Shown here in pieces: positions 26,904-35,196 of a DNA stretch of 64,000 bases. Numbering within the stretch: position 1 is the stretch's first letter; each line of letters opens with the position of its first letter. Origin of the DNA: Spirochaetota bacterium (GTDB lineage: Bacteria > Spirochaetota > UBA4802 > UBA5550); contig QKCL01000048.1 of assembly GCA_003246895.1 (NCBI GenBank), forward strand, positions 62,001 through 126,000. Direction: 5' to 3'. The translations under genes were made by a program, and so were the position numbers. The notes under the pieces are model-generated. The model had not been told where the DNA came from, ran no database searches, and saw only the letters and a list, made by a program, of their open reading frames with translations.

Positions 26904-28283
26904 GTGACCAGAAAAGAAACAGATGTTGTGGTAATTGGTGCAGGCAGTGCAGGATCTCTGGCTGCGAGAGACGCTGCAAGGGCGGGCCTGAGAGTGCTTC
27001 TCGTGGATAAAAGGAACCGTTATGAAATAGGTAAGAAACTTACCTATGATACTCTTCCTGCCTATATATGTGATGTCGTTGATATAGAAGTGCCAAAGGG
27101 TGATGAAGTGGATATGCACATGGAGAAACTTAAAGTTTTTGCCCCGGGCAAAAAGTACAGTTTTGAAGCTCCCCTTGAAGCATATCTTGTTGACCGGCTG
27201 AAATTCGGCCAGAGGCTCCTTGGTTATGCACTTGAGGCCGGTGCTGAACTCTTTGATGAAACAGAATTCTATGAGCCCATTGTGGACGGTGATTTTGTAC
27301 AGGGAGTAAGATGCAGAAACAGTAATACTGAACATTTTGAAGTTTATGCAAAGGTAGTAATAGACGCCAGCGGTTTTGAGCGGGCAGTATCAATATCCCT
27401 GCCGGACAGCGTTTTCGGGAGTGAGCCCCTTGATCATGAGGATATTATCTGGGGCTACAGGGAAATCCGTGATATAATCGGGAAGGATGATACTGTTCCT
27501 CCCCATGATTATCCTGGGTGGTACTGCTATATTGAAAATGACGGGTACGCCTGGGTTGTGCCTGAAAGTTCAGGACGTGGAAATATCGGCTGCGGTCTGC
27601 CTCTTTCATCGGCAAAGGAATCTCCTGAAAATATTACCAAAAGGTACTGTGAGGGTAACAGGGAAATCTTCGGTGAAAAGATCTATGAGTACGGCACAGG
27701 GCCTACTCCTTATCTGCCCATAAGAACATGCCAGCCGGAACTTGCGGGCAATGGTTTCATGGTTGTAGGAGACGCGGCATATCAGGCTTCCCCTGTATCT
27801 GCATTCGGCATGGCAGCATCAATGGTTGCCGGAAGGGAAGCTGCATCTGCTGCCGTATCTGCCATAAAAAATGGAGACTGTACACGTGATTCCCTCTGGA
27901 AATACAATGTAGAGTACAAGAGAAACATGGGGGCAAATCAGGCGTTCATTGACCCGATGTGTATTTTTATCCAGAATGCTTCTGACAGTGAGATAGAGAC
28001 TCTCATACGTAAAAAACTTATAGGCCCCTATGAGTTCAGCCTTGTATGGACAGACCAGGTCTTCACATATTCCCTCATGGATCTTGTTAAAAAGTTTTTT
28101 CTGGGATTTCCACATATTTTTCTGCTGCTGAAACTGAATTCAGTATACGGCATATGCAAAAAGATGGAGAAGCTTTACAGGAAATTTCCTGAAAGGTATA
28201 ACGATTTTGAAGAATGGAACAGAAACAGACGGGCCCTGTACTTCAGGCTTTTCAGAAGGCTGGGTCTGGACAGAAAAATCTAG
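26904..28283 (+). CDS. Geranylgeranyl reductase-like FAD oxidoreductase
   Basis: 459 residues with an N-terminal Rossmann FAD motif (VVVIGAGSAGSLAARDAARAG), a DxE-type adenosine binder, an internal VIDASGFERA, and the C-terminal FAD motif GFMVVGDAAYQASPVSAFGMAASMVAGREAA, which is the geranylgeranyl-reductase signature. Such enzymes saturate isoprenoid chains or hydroxylate/reduce other lipids. The C-terminal 100 residues are basic and helical. GTG start with GGAGG eight bases before. Divergent from zur; the substrate is not evident. Confidence 0.85.
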   Translation: MTRKETDVVVIGAGSAGSLAARDAARAGLRVLLVDKRNRYEIGKKLTYDTLPAYICDVVDIEVPKGDEVDMHMEKLKVFAPGKKYSFEAPLEAYLVDRLKFGQRLLGYALEAGAELFDETEFYEPIVDGDFVQGVRCRNSNTEHFEVYAKVVIDASGFERAVSISLPDSVFGSEPLDHEDIIWGYREIRDIIGKDDTVPPHDYPGWYCYIENDGYAWVVPESSGRGNIGCGLPLSSAKESPENITKRYCEGNREIFGEKIYEYGTGPTPYLPIRTCQPELAGNGFMVVGDAAYQASPVSAFGMAASMVAGREAASAAVSAIKNGDCTRDSLWKYNVEYKRNMGANQAFIDPMCIFIQNASDSEIETLIRKKLIGPYEFSLVWTDQVFTYSLMDLVKKFFLGFPHIFLLLKLNSVYGICKKMEKLYRKFPERYNDFEEWNRNRRALYFRLFRRLGLDRKI

Positions 28284-28426
28284 TTATCCGTTTTTTTCTT
28301 TTTCTTTTTTTTCTTCTTTTTGATCTTCAGCTCCAGCGGGCTGGAGAGTCCTGTTTTTCTGAGGGGGCAGTCCTTGCAGAATTTGCCCTCTTTTTTCCAT
28401 TTCTGGCAGCATTTGCTTTTACTCAT
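28280..28426 (-). CDS. 48-residue Cys-rich, poly-Lys microprotein
   Basis: Not in the ORF track. On the minus strand ATG AGT AAA AGC at 28426 opens MSKSKCCQKWKKEGKFCKDC, with CC-x10-C-x2-C spacing (a likely metal site), followed by PLRKTGLSSPLELK and a run of about ten Lys ending KKKKTDN. A GGGGGC lies about ten bases before the start. Its stop overlaps the end of the GGR-like gene by four bases, tail to tail. The frame ends at the natural gene boundary. A zinc-binding nucleic-acid or ribosome binder is plausible; unproven. Confidence 0.65.
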   Translation of the reverse strand: MSKSKCCQKWKKEGKFCKDCPLRKTGLSSPLELKIKKKKKKKKKKTDN

Positions 28427-28574
28427 CCGAGTAGTGCCCCCTTGAATATGTGCGTTTTATATTATTCTATATTAAAGCAATGTAAAAGAATCAACATTTT
28501 AAATAATTTTTATTTTCAATGATTTCCATGATTATTATCTTCGCTAAACAGGACTAAAGTGACTTTTTTAGAAA

Positions 28575-29681
28575 ATGATGATTACAGATAAAATAAGAAA
28601 ATATGCTGAGTCGCATCTCAGAAACAGACAGCATACCGATGAGGTACATAACAGAAGAATTTTACCGGCAAAACTTGCCGTTATCTCAACATTTCTGATA
28701 CTGACGATTTTTCCCCTTTATGGATACTTCACAGGGAATACGCGTGCGGTGGAGGTTGAAGTTTCTCTTCTGGCTATATACACTGCCGTTTTTTTTGCAC
28801 TCAGGAGAAAATATGGCACTGTTCTGATCTGCCAGGTTGTGCTTTTTATTGTATATATTGGTCTCTTTGTGATAATCTTCATGCTGAGAGGTGAGCACTA
28901 TCTTCCAATCTGGGTATTTGGTTTTCATTTGTACTCACTGGTTCTATACGGACACAGGGCCGGGATTGTGCTCTCGACTCTCCTTTTTACCTATACTGCT
29001 GCTGTAATGACATACTGGATAGGGGAGACCACAACTTTTGAGGAGGTTGTTCGTTTTTCCGGTGTGTCACTGGTCCTGCTTACCATAGGTTATTACTATG
29101 AGTATTCAGTATACAGAACTCTGACAAGGCTTAATGAACTGAATATTTCTCTCGGCACTCTCAGTAAAACCGATGACCTTACGGGGCTGTACAACAGAAG
29201 ATATTTCAATGAAGTTTTCAGCAGCCAGATACGGATACACCGCCGCCACAGAGGATTTCTGGTGTTCATGATGCTTGATGTGGATTTTTTTAAGAAATAC
29301 AACGATATATACGGGCATCAGGCGGGGGACAACACACTCCGAAGAGTGGCGCTTTCTATGAAGAGTTCCATGAGAAGACCCGATGATTATATTTTCAGGC
29401 TTGGAGGAGAGGAGTTTGGTATACTTTTTTCTGTTGAAGACCGCGATAAAATTGCCCCGTTAGCCAGAAGGATTGTGCGTGCTGTTGAGGAACTGGAAAT
29501 AGAGCATGCCGGCAGCACTGTTTCAGATTATGTTACAATATCTGCAGGAGTATTTATAATAGATGTGGATAATAATATGACACAGCACCAGATATACAGG
29601 AAATGTGACGGCGCACTCTATATGGCTAAAAGTCAGGGACGGAACAGGTGCGTGCTTCTATTTGAGCCATGCAATGTTTAA
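28575..29681 (+). CDS. Membrane diguanylate cyclase
   Basis: 368 residues: an N-terminal membrane region with about six helices (40-185) and a GGDEF domain (about 205-365). DDLTGLYNRRYFNEVF, the active loop LGGEEFGILF and the inhibitory RPDD five residues earlier are intact, so c-di-GMP synthesis with product inhibition is expected. The membrane part has no recognised sensor. No clear RBS precedes the ATGATG. It is convergent with the DMT transporter gene. Confidence 0.9.
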   Translation: MMITDKIRKYAESHLRNRQHTDEVHNRRILPAKLAVISTFLILTIFPLYGYFTGNTRAVEVEVSLLAIYTAVFFALRRKYGTVLICQVVLFIVYIGLFVIIFMLRGEHYLPIWVFGFHLYSLVLYGHRAGIVLSTLLFTYTAAVMTYWIGETTTFEEVVRFSGVSLVLLTIGYYYEYSVYRTLTRLNELNISLGTLSKTDDLTGLYNRRYFNEVFSSQIRIHRRHRGFLVFMMLDVDFFKKYNDIYGHQAGDNTLRRVALSMKSSMRRPDDYIFRLGGEEFGILFSVEDRDKIAPLARRIVRAVEELEIEHAGSTVSDYVTISAGVFIIDVDNNMTQHQIYRKCDGALYMAKSQGRNRCVLLFEPCNV

Positions 29682-29712
29682 TGGGCCGAATACAATGACC
29701 AGTTAATAACCC

Positions 29713-30627
29713 TCAGGCAGTACTGGACTGTGTCTTAAAGAGGCCTCCTGAAACCAGGACAAGTCCCAGGAGAGAAAGAACGGATATCTCTGTTCCGGCT
29801 ATTGTAAGATATTCCATTACCAGTGGAACGGCAATGATGAGGCTGTTGTGAACCGGCATGAGAACTGTAATCCTTGCTCCTCCGGCAAATGCAATCTGTG
29901 TAATAAGAAAAGACAGGAAGCCCGATATGAAGCTTACGGCCAGAATCGCCCACCCTGCGGCTGTTGATGGTGAGAGACTGAAATCTCCTGCAATATTCTG
30001 GGATAAGGCTTTGAGTACAGGGTCCATGGCTGCTGTAAATCCCGTGAGCAGTCCTGCGGAGACGGAAAAAAGTATTACGGACCTGTTCCTTTTCATTGGC
30101 TTCAGTATTATAAGTACTGAGGCAATGTATCCTGCCGAGAGAAAGAGCAGCATCCTTAAATTCATGTCAATGTATGAAACAGTACTCCGTGTCGCGTTCT
30201 CGACTCCAAGAATTACAGATCCTGTTATCAGTATGACTGTGCCCGCGTACTGCTCCTTTGTAACTTTCTCCTTCAGAAATTTATGAGAAAATGCCATCAG
30301 TACAATGAGCCCCAGGCCGAACATGGAAGTAAAGTATGACGGCGGGGCAAATCGTCCGGAAAACATTATCAGCAGAGGCAGCATCATGTTTATTATGAGG
30401 CCGCCGATGTAGATTGCCCCTGCTTTCAGGGATTTCTTCTTCACCGGTACTGCCGTGTCATTCCTTGCGGAAACCGCATGCCTGAACAGGGTAATGCCCA
30501 TCTTCTGAAGGCATTTTGAAAGGTGGAACAGGGTGGTTCCGGCGATGCCCAGGGCCATGGCTGTGAGATTTAAATATGTCTGATTTTCAGTATATGGCAT
30601 CATGAAGGAATTATATACTGTACACAT
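29713..30627 (-). CDS. DMT-superfamily (EamA-like) membrane transporter
   Basis: 304 residues with about nine or ten hydrophobic segments in two similar halves, typical of the drug/metabolite transporter superfamily; family placement is by topology and motifs such as GAIYIGGLIINMM and TVILITGSVILGVEN. Substrate unknown. The tracked ATG (30627) and an ATGATG 24 bases downstream are both poor in RBS, so the start is uncertain. Transcribed towards the diguanylate cyclase, 31 bases apart. Confidence 0.7.
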   Translation of the reverse strand: MCTVYNSFMMPYTENQTYLNLTAMALGIAGTTLFHLSKCLQKMGITLFRHAVSARNDTAVPVKKKSLKAGAIYIGGLIINMMLPLLIMFSGRFAPPSYFTSMFGLGLIVLMAFSHKFLKEKVTKEQYAGTVILITGSVILGVENATRSTVSYIDMNLRMLLFLSAGYIASVLIILKPMKRNRSVILFSVSAGLLTGFTAAMDPVLKALSQNIAGDFSLSPSTAAGWAILAVSFISGFLSFLITQIAFAGGARITVLMPVHNSLIIAVPLVMEYLTIAGTEISVLSLLGLVLVSGGLFKTQSSTA

Positions 30628-30716
30628 CTGTTTATTTTAAAAAAAATATGAAGAATCGATGTTTAAATTTTAATATCAATATTGTCGGCCGGGCGCTTAA
30701 AAATTGCCACAAACCC

Positions 30717-30745
30717 TTGAAAGAAGTTCACATAGTTGTTATTAT
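30717..30745 (+). promoter_or_regulatory. Promoter of the PilZ-Usp operon
   Basis: TTGAAA (30717-30722), 17-base spacer, TATTAT (30740-30745), about 36 bases before the PilZ start. Good match to a sigma-70 promoter. Confidence 0.65.
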
Positions 30746-30781
30746 GTAAGTGAAGAATAATAAATTACCCGGGAGGAACAG

Positions 30782-31141
30782 ATGAAACATGCACCGAGAG
30801 AACACCAGAGGGTATATCTGACATTTTATCTGAGGGTATTTGAAGGAGATAACTTCCTCGGATTTCTGATTGATATATCAAAAGAGGGATTTATGGTCAT
30901 GTCTGAGTTTGTTTTGGAAGAGGGGAAATGCTATAGTCTTAAAATGAAAATACCTTCATCCATGGAGTGGAAGGGGAAAAATGATACCGACAGATTTATA
31001 AAATTCAGGGCAAGATGCAAGTACTCAGAACATGATGAGGTTGACAAGGAGTTCTATGTCAACGGTTTTGAATTCAGTGAGCTTGGAGAAGAAGAGAATT
31101 TCATAATCCGCAAACTCATTGATGAATACAGGTTAAGATAG
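30782..31141 (+). CDS. PilZ domain protein
   Basis: A 119-residue single-domain c-di-GMP receptor. The RxxxR (REHQR) at residues 6-10 and the D-x-S-x-x-G motif (DISKEG) both lie in the normal positions for c-di-GMP binding. It would relay the signals of the three diguanylate cyclases in this window, although those genes are not in its operon. GGGAGG precedes the ATG. The Usp gene starts 9 bases after its stop, so they are co-transcribed. Confidence 0.88.
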   Translation: MKHAPREHQRVYLTFYLRVFEGDNFLGFLIDISKEGFMVMSEFVLEEGKCYSLKMKIPSSMEWKGKNDTDRFIKFRARCKYSEHDEVDKEFYVNGFEFSELGEEENFIIRKLIDEYRLR

Positions 31142-31150
31142 GGGGTGGCC

Positions 31151-31612
31151 ATGGATAAAAAATTTGTAATTCTTGTAGCTCTGCATTTTAGTGAGAACCC
31201 TGAAGAGGTATTGAGGAGGTCTCTGTCTGTTGCCAAAAAATATGACGCAAAAATATATACAATTCATGTTATAGAGGACATGCCGAGACAGACTCTTTAT
31301 TACGATGCCTACAGAATCTGGGAAGAGTTCAGGGACAAGGCAGTAAAGGAGACCCTTGAACACATGAACAAGTACCTTCTGAAACTTGGGGAAGATTTTG
31401 ATGATATTGAAGCGATTATTGAGGTTGGTAACCCCACTGACAAGATTCTGCAGAAAGCGGAAGAACTGGGCGCTGACCTGATTATAGTGGGCCACCATGT
31501 ACGAAAAGGTATAATAAAACAGATGATTACTACGAGTGTAAGTGAAAAGGTTGTGAGGTACTCAACAAGGCCGGTTCTTACATTCTACGTTGAGAGTGAG
31601 GAGATTCTCTGA
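31151..31612 (+). CDS. Universal stress protein
   Basis: 153 residues of the Usp fold: LVALHFSENPEEVLRRSLSVAKKYDAKIYTIHVIED, then IEVGNPTDKILQKAEELGADLIIVGHHVRKG. The ATP-binding tail normally reads G-x2-G-x9-G-S/T; here it is GHHVRKGIIKQMITTSVSEK, with the last Gly changed to Thr, so nucleotide binding may be altered. GGGGG lies just after the PilZ stop, giving ATG 31151 rather than the tracked GTG. Linked to c-di-GMP output by its operon with PilZ. Confidence 0.88.
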   Translation: MDKKFVILVALHFSENPEEVLRRSLSVAKKYDAKIYTIHVIEDMPRQTLYYDAYRIWEEFRDKAVKETLEHMNKYLLKLGEDFDDIEAIIEVGNPTDKILQKAEELGADLIIVGHHVRKGIIKQMITTSVSEKVVRYSTRPVLTFYVESEEIL

Positions 31613-31618
31613 TTCAGG

Positions 31619-31652
31619 CGGCGGGGAGTGTTTTCCCTGCCGGATGTTTTTT
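31619..31652 (+). terminator. Terminator of the PilZ-Usp operon
   Basis: CGGCGGGGA (31619-31627) pairs with TCCCTGCCG (31634-31642, one G-U), then GATG and six T. It starts 7 bases after the Usp stop. Confidence 0.75.
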
Positions 31653-31710
31653 CTGATTGTATACCCTGTTTTCCTTCTTCAGTGGATTTAGAGGAAAAGG
31701 AGAGTGTCCG

Positions 31711-32421
31711 TCAGTTTTCGTAAAGTTTTTGAATTTCATTCTCCGACAGGGCTCTTCCGAATATTGCCAGTTCATCCAGAATTCCGAAAAAGTAATTGTT
31801 TGTTCCGGTAAGTGTTCCAATAAAACACCGGTAAATTCCGGAAAATGAATATGATTTAACAGTGAATTCACTTCGTACTGTGCCGTTGATATATGTTTTT
31901 ACAGAATTTCCGTTGTAGACCCAGGCAAGGTGAAACCATGTTCCGGAAGCCAGAGTTTCAGCAGGGAAAATGTATTGCAGCATATAAGTTTCATCAAAGA
32001 GGTACATGTATGGTTGTGAGGAGCTATTGATAAGAACGACAACGAATTCAGAAAAGATATTATCATAGAAAGACTGGAATATATACCTCGGGACAGAAAC
32101 ATCGGAATAATTCATCCAGACAGAAACCGTGAAATCTGTGCTGCTTAGACTGAAACTTTTTTCAACGGGAATTTCAATGTAGGATGAACCTCCGTTAAAA
32201 AACATTCCTTTGCCTGCATTGCCCAGATGGTCATTATCCGGAGTAGCCCCGTAGTTGTTTCCATCGTGGCCGTTGCCGCTCATATCACGCGCGTCACCGT
32301 TAAGGGGGTAATAGGCAATGATTGAGTCATCTTTTGCAAGGCCTCCAAGTTCTTCATCCTCGCCCAGGAGGCATGAAGCAAGGAAAAGACATATAATAGA
32401 AACAGATACTATTCTTTTCAT
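31711..32421 (-). CDS. LamG-domain lipoprotein
   Basis: 236 residues; start at MKRIVSVS (ATG 32421, GGAG upstream) rather than the tracked 32460. Signal with lipobox LFLASC. The mature protein is a LamG/concanavalin A-like fold: YYPLNGDARDMSGNGHDG, GMFFNGGSSYIEIP, FTVSVWMNYSD, WFHLAWVYNGNSVKTYING and GILDELAIFGRALSENEI. These bind glycans or cell-surface ligands. Outer-face lipoprotein is likely in a spirochaete. Stand-alone gene. Confidence 0.9.
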   Translation of the reverse strand: MKRIVSVSIICLFLASCLLGEDEELGGLAKDDSIIAYYPLNGDARDMSGNGHDGNNYGATPDNDHLGNAGKGMFFNGGSSYIEIPVEKSFSLSSTDFTVSVWMNYSDVSVPRYIFQSFYDNIFSEFVVVLINSSSQPYMYLFDETYMLQYIFPAETLASGTWFHLAWVYNGNSVKTYINGTVRSEFTVKSYSFSGIYRCFIGTLTGTNNYFFGILDELAIFGRALSENEIQKLYEN

Positions 32422-32579
32422 TGGGGCTCCGGTAATCCTGCGATAGTCTGGCTGCTGCATGTATATTCAATATAATCAAAAAATAGTTTTGTACATAAAA
32501 AAATATAGTTTTATACAAAAAGAAAGAATCGTTGTGGTTTCATGCTGTGCATGGGGCCTGGTGCAAAAGACCCCGGTTT

Positions 32580-33194
32580 CTATCTGGTGGTATATGTTGA
32601 TATTATTACTTCATATATTTTCTGCAGAGACTGGTCAGAAGGTGATTTTATACCGGAATTTTTGAGCACATCTGATCTGTTTCTTTCGAACCAGTTGAAG
32701 AGTCTCTGTCCTGCGTCCTTTGCATCATCTGCGGCATGACAGAGTTTTACAACACGTTTCATCTCGTCCCTTGCAAAGAAATTTCTGTAATTGCCCATTA
32801 TAAGAATGAAGTGTTTTCCCTCATCTCCTTCTTCCACAGAAACCCGTTCCATCATTTCCTCTTTCGCTTCCTTCCATTCATTCATCTTCTTCTGAAACTG
32901 GCTTTCCCTCCTTTCCCGGTCAGCAGGGTTTGATACTATTTTTTTATTATGTATCAGTACTCCGGCCTGCTGTATGAGAAATCCTATTTCATTTTCATCA
33001 AGTTCAGTTAGAAGAGAGTTCAGTTCTTTTATTGCAGCTTTCAATGCAGGTGACAGCACAGTTTTTTTTGAAGGAGAAGTCTTCGGAACCGCCGGAATTT
33101 TTTTCTCAGACACTCCGGATTTCTTTTTAGCTTCAGATGATTTTGATGGGGTTGCCTTTTTTGCAGTTTTTTTTGAGGTAGTCTTTTTTGCCAT
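32580..33194 (-). CDS. Lys/Ala-rich-tailed protein of unknown function
   Basis: 204 residues. The first 50 form a basic, low-complexity tail (AKKTTSKKTAKKATPSKSSEAKKK) like histone H1-type or nucleoid-associated tails; the rest is a helical domain with LNSLLTELDENEIGFLIQQAGVL and NYRNFFARDEMKRVVKLCHAADDAKDAGQRLF. The ATG at 33194 (GGCGGTGAAC upstream) is preferred over 33200. No signal peptide. The tail may bind DNA or another acidic partner. Name and role unknown. Confidence 0.75.
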   Translation of the reverse strand: MAKKTTSKKTAKKATPSKSSEAKKKSGVSEKKIPAVPKTSPSKKTVLSPALKAAIKELNSLLTELDENEIGFLIQQAGVLIHNKKIVSNPADRERRESQFQKKMNEWKEAKEEMMERVSVEEGDEGKHFILIMGNYRNFFARDEMKRVVKLCHAADDAKDAGQRLFNWFERNRSDVLKNSGIKSPSDQSLQKIYEVIISTYTTR

Positions 33195-33415
33195 GTTCAC
33201 CGCCTTATGTTTCCTGATATTTAAAGATAAAGCCGAGTCTGGAAGAATTGTTGAAGTAAACCTCTGTTTCCTGCCACGGTCAAGCCGTTTTTACGGCTGC
33301 AGAAAGCTTCAAAAAGTTAATTATTCATAAGAGGGGAAGCTGTCTCTAAAAATCACTTGACGCATGATTGTGGCCTAAAAGAATCAACAGTATATATATT
33401 TGAAGCAGGTATCTG

Positions 33416-34252
33416 ATGATTAGACATACATTGATGGTTAACTGTCCCGACAGAAAGGGGCTTATATTTGATATTACACGCATATTGCTCTCCCATGAAC
33501 TTAACATAATTGAAAACGACCAGTTCGTGGATACAGACTCAAACAAGTTTTTCATGCGCACCGAGTTTACGGGTTCCTTTGATTCCGGCAGGCTATATTC
33601 GGATCTCGAAGAATCTCTCGGCAGAGAGGCATCTCTCAAACTTCTGGGAAGCAGAAAGAAGAATATTGTAATTCTTGCCACAAAGGAGCATCACTGCCTC
33701 GGTGATATTCTCATACGGCATTTTTTCAATGACATAAATGCAAATATACAGGCAGTAATAAGCAACCATGAGGTTCTTCGTGAGCTCACGGAAAAGATGG
33801 ATATACCGTATCATTTTGTGTCCCATGAGAATCTCTCAAGAGAGGACCATGAGCAGAAGGTTATGACCATACTGAACCAGTATAATCCGGAATATATAGT
33901 TCTGGCAAAGTATATGAGGATTCTGTCTCCTTCATTTACCGGACTTTATCCCGGAAGAATCGTAAATATACACCATTCATTTCTCCCTGCATTTATCGGA
34001 GCAAATCCCTATAAACAGGCTTATGCCAGGGGAGTTAAAATGATTGGTGCAACAGCCCATTTTGTTAACCACAACCTCGATGAAGGGCCGATTATTGAAC
34101 AGAATATAGTCCATATAACCCATAAGGAGAGCGCAGAGGATCTTGCAAAGGCGGGACGTGATGTTGAAAAGATAGTTCTTTCCAAGGCCCTGCAGCTTGT
34201 TCTGGAAGACAGGGTTTTCCTTTCCGGAAACAGAACTGTTGTTTTCAGGTAG
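33416..34252 (+). CDS. purU: Formyltetrahydrofolate deformylase
   Basis: Hydrolyses 10-formyl-THF to THF and formate, balancing one-carbon units and supplying formate to purine synthesis. 278 residues: an N-terminal ACT domain (HTLMVNCPDRKGLIFDITRILL) that senses Met/Gly ratio in the family, then a formyl-transferase fold with VISNHE, AKYMRILSP, and NIHHSFLPAFIGANPYKQAYARG, with catalytic Asn/His/Asp in place (HSFLP, GATAHF, DEGPIIEQ). The ATG has GCAGG upstream. Single-gene unit. Confidence 0.95.
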   Translation: MIRHTLMVNCPDRKGLIFDITRILLSHELNIIENDQFVDTDSNKFFMRTEFTGSFDSGRLYSDLEESLGREASLKLLGSRKKNIVILATKEHHCLGDILIRHFFNDINANIQAVISNHEVLRELTEKMDIPYHFVSHENLSREDHEQKVMTILNQYNPEYIVLAKYMRILSPSFTGLYPGRIVNIHHSFLPAFIGANPYKQAYARGVKMIGATAHFVNHNLDEGPIIEQNIVHITHKESAEDLAKAGRDVEKIVLSKALQLVLEDRVFLSGNRTVVFR

Positions 34253-34399
34253 GAGAAATAACTTTTTTTACATCAGAGGGCTTCATACTGTTATCCGGAT
34301 GAAACCTTCCGGTCTGCCGGCTTTATCCGGAACTTCTACCTGGCTCTTTCCAGTTCGGATGCTTTATAATCATCAAAAAACAGAGAATTTCCCTTCCAT

Positions 34400-34657
34400 T
34401 CAGGCATTATTAACTGCTATATGAAGGCCGCCGGGTTCCGCTGCGGTTTTTTCCATGGCATCACTTACAGATTTTTTATGGCCTGCGTCTGAATTGATGG
34501 TTACGGATTTGACTCCCATGCCTTTGGTTTCAGCAGCAGCCCCGTCGTTCTCCTCGGTATTTATGTCCAACAGGGAGACATTTGTTACGGCCTGCGCAAA
34601 GAGCCTTTCAGGGAGGCAGCGCCGGTTGTTATTGTTTTTTAAATCATAACTGTTCAT
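34400..34657 (-). pseudogene. Truncated short-chain dehydrogenase/reductase relic
   Basis: On the minus strand an RBS (GGAG) and ATG at 34657 open MNSYDLKN, a normal SDR start. The expected glycine-rich TGxxxGIG is gone, replaced by NNNRRCLPERLFAQAVTN, and the frame resumes with SLLDINTEEN and GVKSVTINSDAGHKKSVSDA as in SDR proteins. It stops at IAVNNA, exactly where intact SDRs read VNNAG (Gly codon changed to TGA). The C-terminal half with the catalytic Tyr-x3-Lys is missing. Not functional as an enzyme. Confidence 0.7.
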
Positions 34658-35013
34658 AAAATTCTCCAATATGAATTATAATCGTTTGTCGCAGTAAAAT
34701 TTTTGAAAATATCAATTATCTGTTCTTGTTATTTTAATTGTTTTTGGATATTCCGGCTGTAAGCGGCAGGTGGTTATTGTATCGCATGCGGTCTGTTAGT
34801 GTTACGATAATGTTAATTATAAAATTATGCATGTTTTGGTGCTTGACTGATAAAAGCTGAAAAATAGGCTTTAAAAAGATTTTTTGAAAGAGTTTCGCAT
34901 AACAGCTGTAATTTTTTTATAATTACACTGGACAATATCGTATCTTGAATCAATAATGGTATCGATTAGAAATAGGGTTCTGTTTTGTTGAAACAGGTCC
35001 ATGTAAGAGACAG

Positions 35014-35130
35014 ATGACTTTTGACTTAGCCGAGAAAGAGATTCCTGCATTCTGGGGATGTGAAAGGGTCTGCGGCCAGGTTGAAGAAGATTATATATAA
35101 GGCCCTGCAGGAGCTATCATGTTTTTTTAG
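35014..35130 (+). pseudogene. Possible DUF1445 (YcsI-like) C-terminal remnant
   Basis: A 28-codon frame from ATG 35014 includes AEKEIPAFWGC, close to the DUF1445 motif EIPVFWxCGVTPQ, and in shifted frames the next bases can be read as degenerate versions of the family end (PAGAIMFF against APGHMFIT). A terminator follows 10 bases later. The signal is short and low in information, so this is a suggestion only. Confidence 0.3.
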
Positions 35131-35140
35131 TGTGAACCTT

Positions 35141-35186
35141 CTATGCGTGCCATATATAATTATATATGGCACGCATAGCTTTTTTT
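35141..35186 (+). terminator. 38-bp perfect palindrome plus T-run
   Basis: CTATGCGTGCCATATATAA (35141-35159) and TTATATATGGCACGCATAG (35160-35178) are exact reverse complements with no spacer, followed by C and seven T on the plus strand. It is a terminator for plus-strand transcription, yet no intact plus-strand gene ends nearby. It lies 10 bases past the stop of the minus-strand Nramp-related gene. Confidence 0.8.
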
Positions 35187-35196
35187 ATCAACCCAT

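Larger units (their letters stand above)
34253..35190. other. Gene graveyard between purU and the Nramp-related gene
   Basis: About 940 bases with no intact gene. It contains a truncated short-chain dehydrogenase relic on the minus strand (34400-34657), a short possible DUF1445 relic on the plus strand (35014-35130), and a strong plus-strand terminator (35141-35186). The part from 34660 to 35000 is AT-rich and shows no reading frame. The combination suggests loss of a small accessory cluster. Confidence 0.5.

Noticed and set aside
28214-28522. Plus-strand ORF after the GGR-like gene
   Set aside because: It is the antisense of the Cys/poly-Lys microprotein and encodes a Phe-rich run expected from poly-Lys codons.
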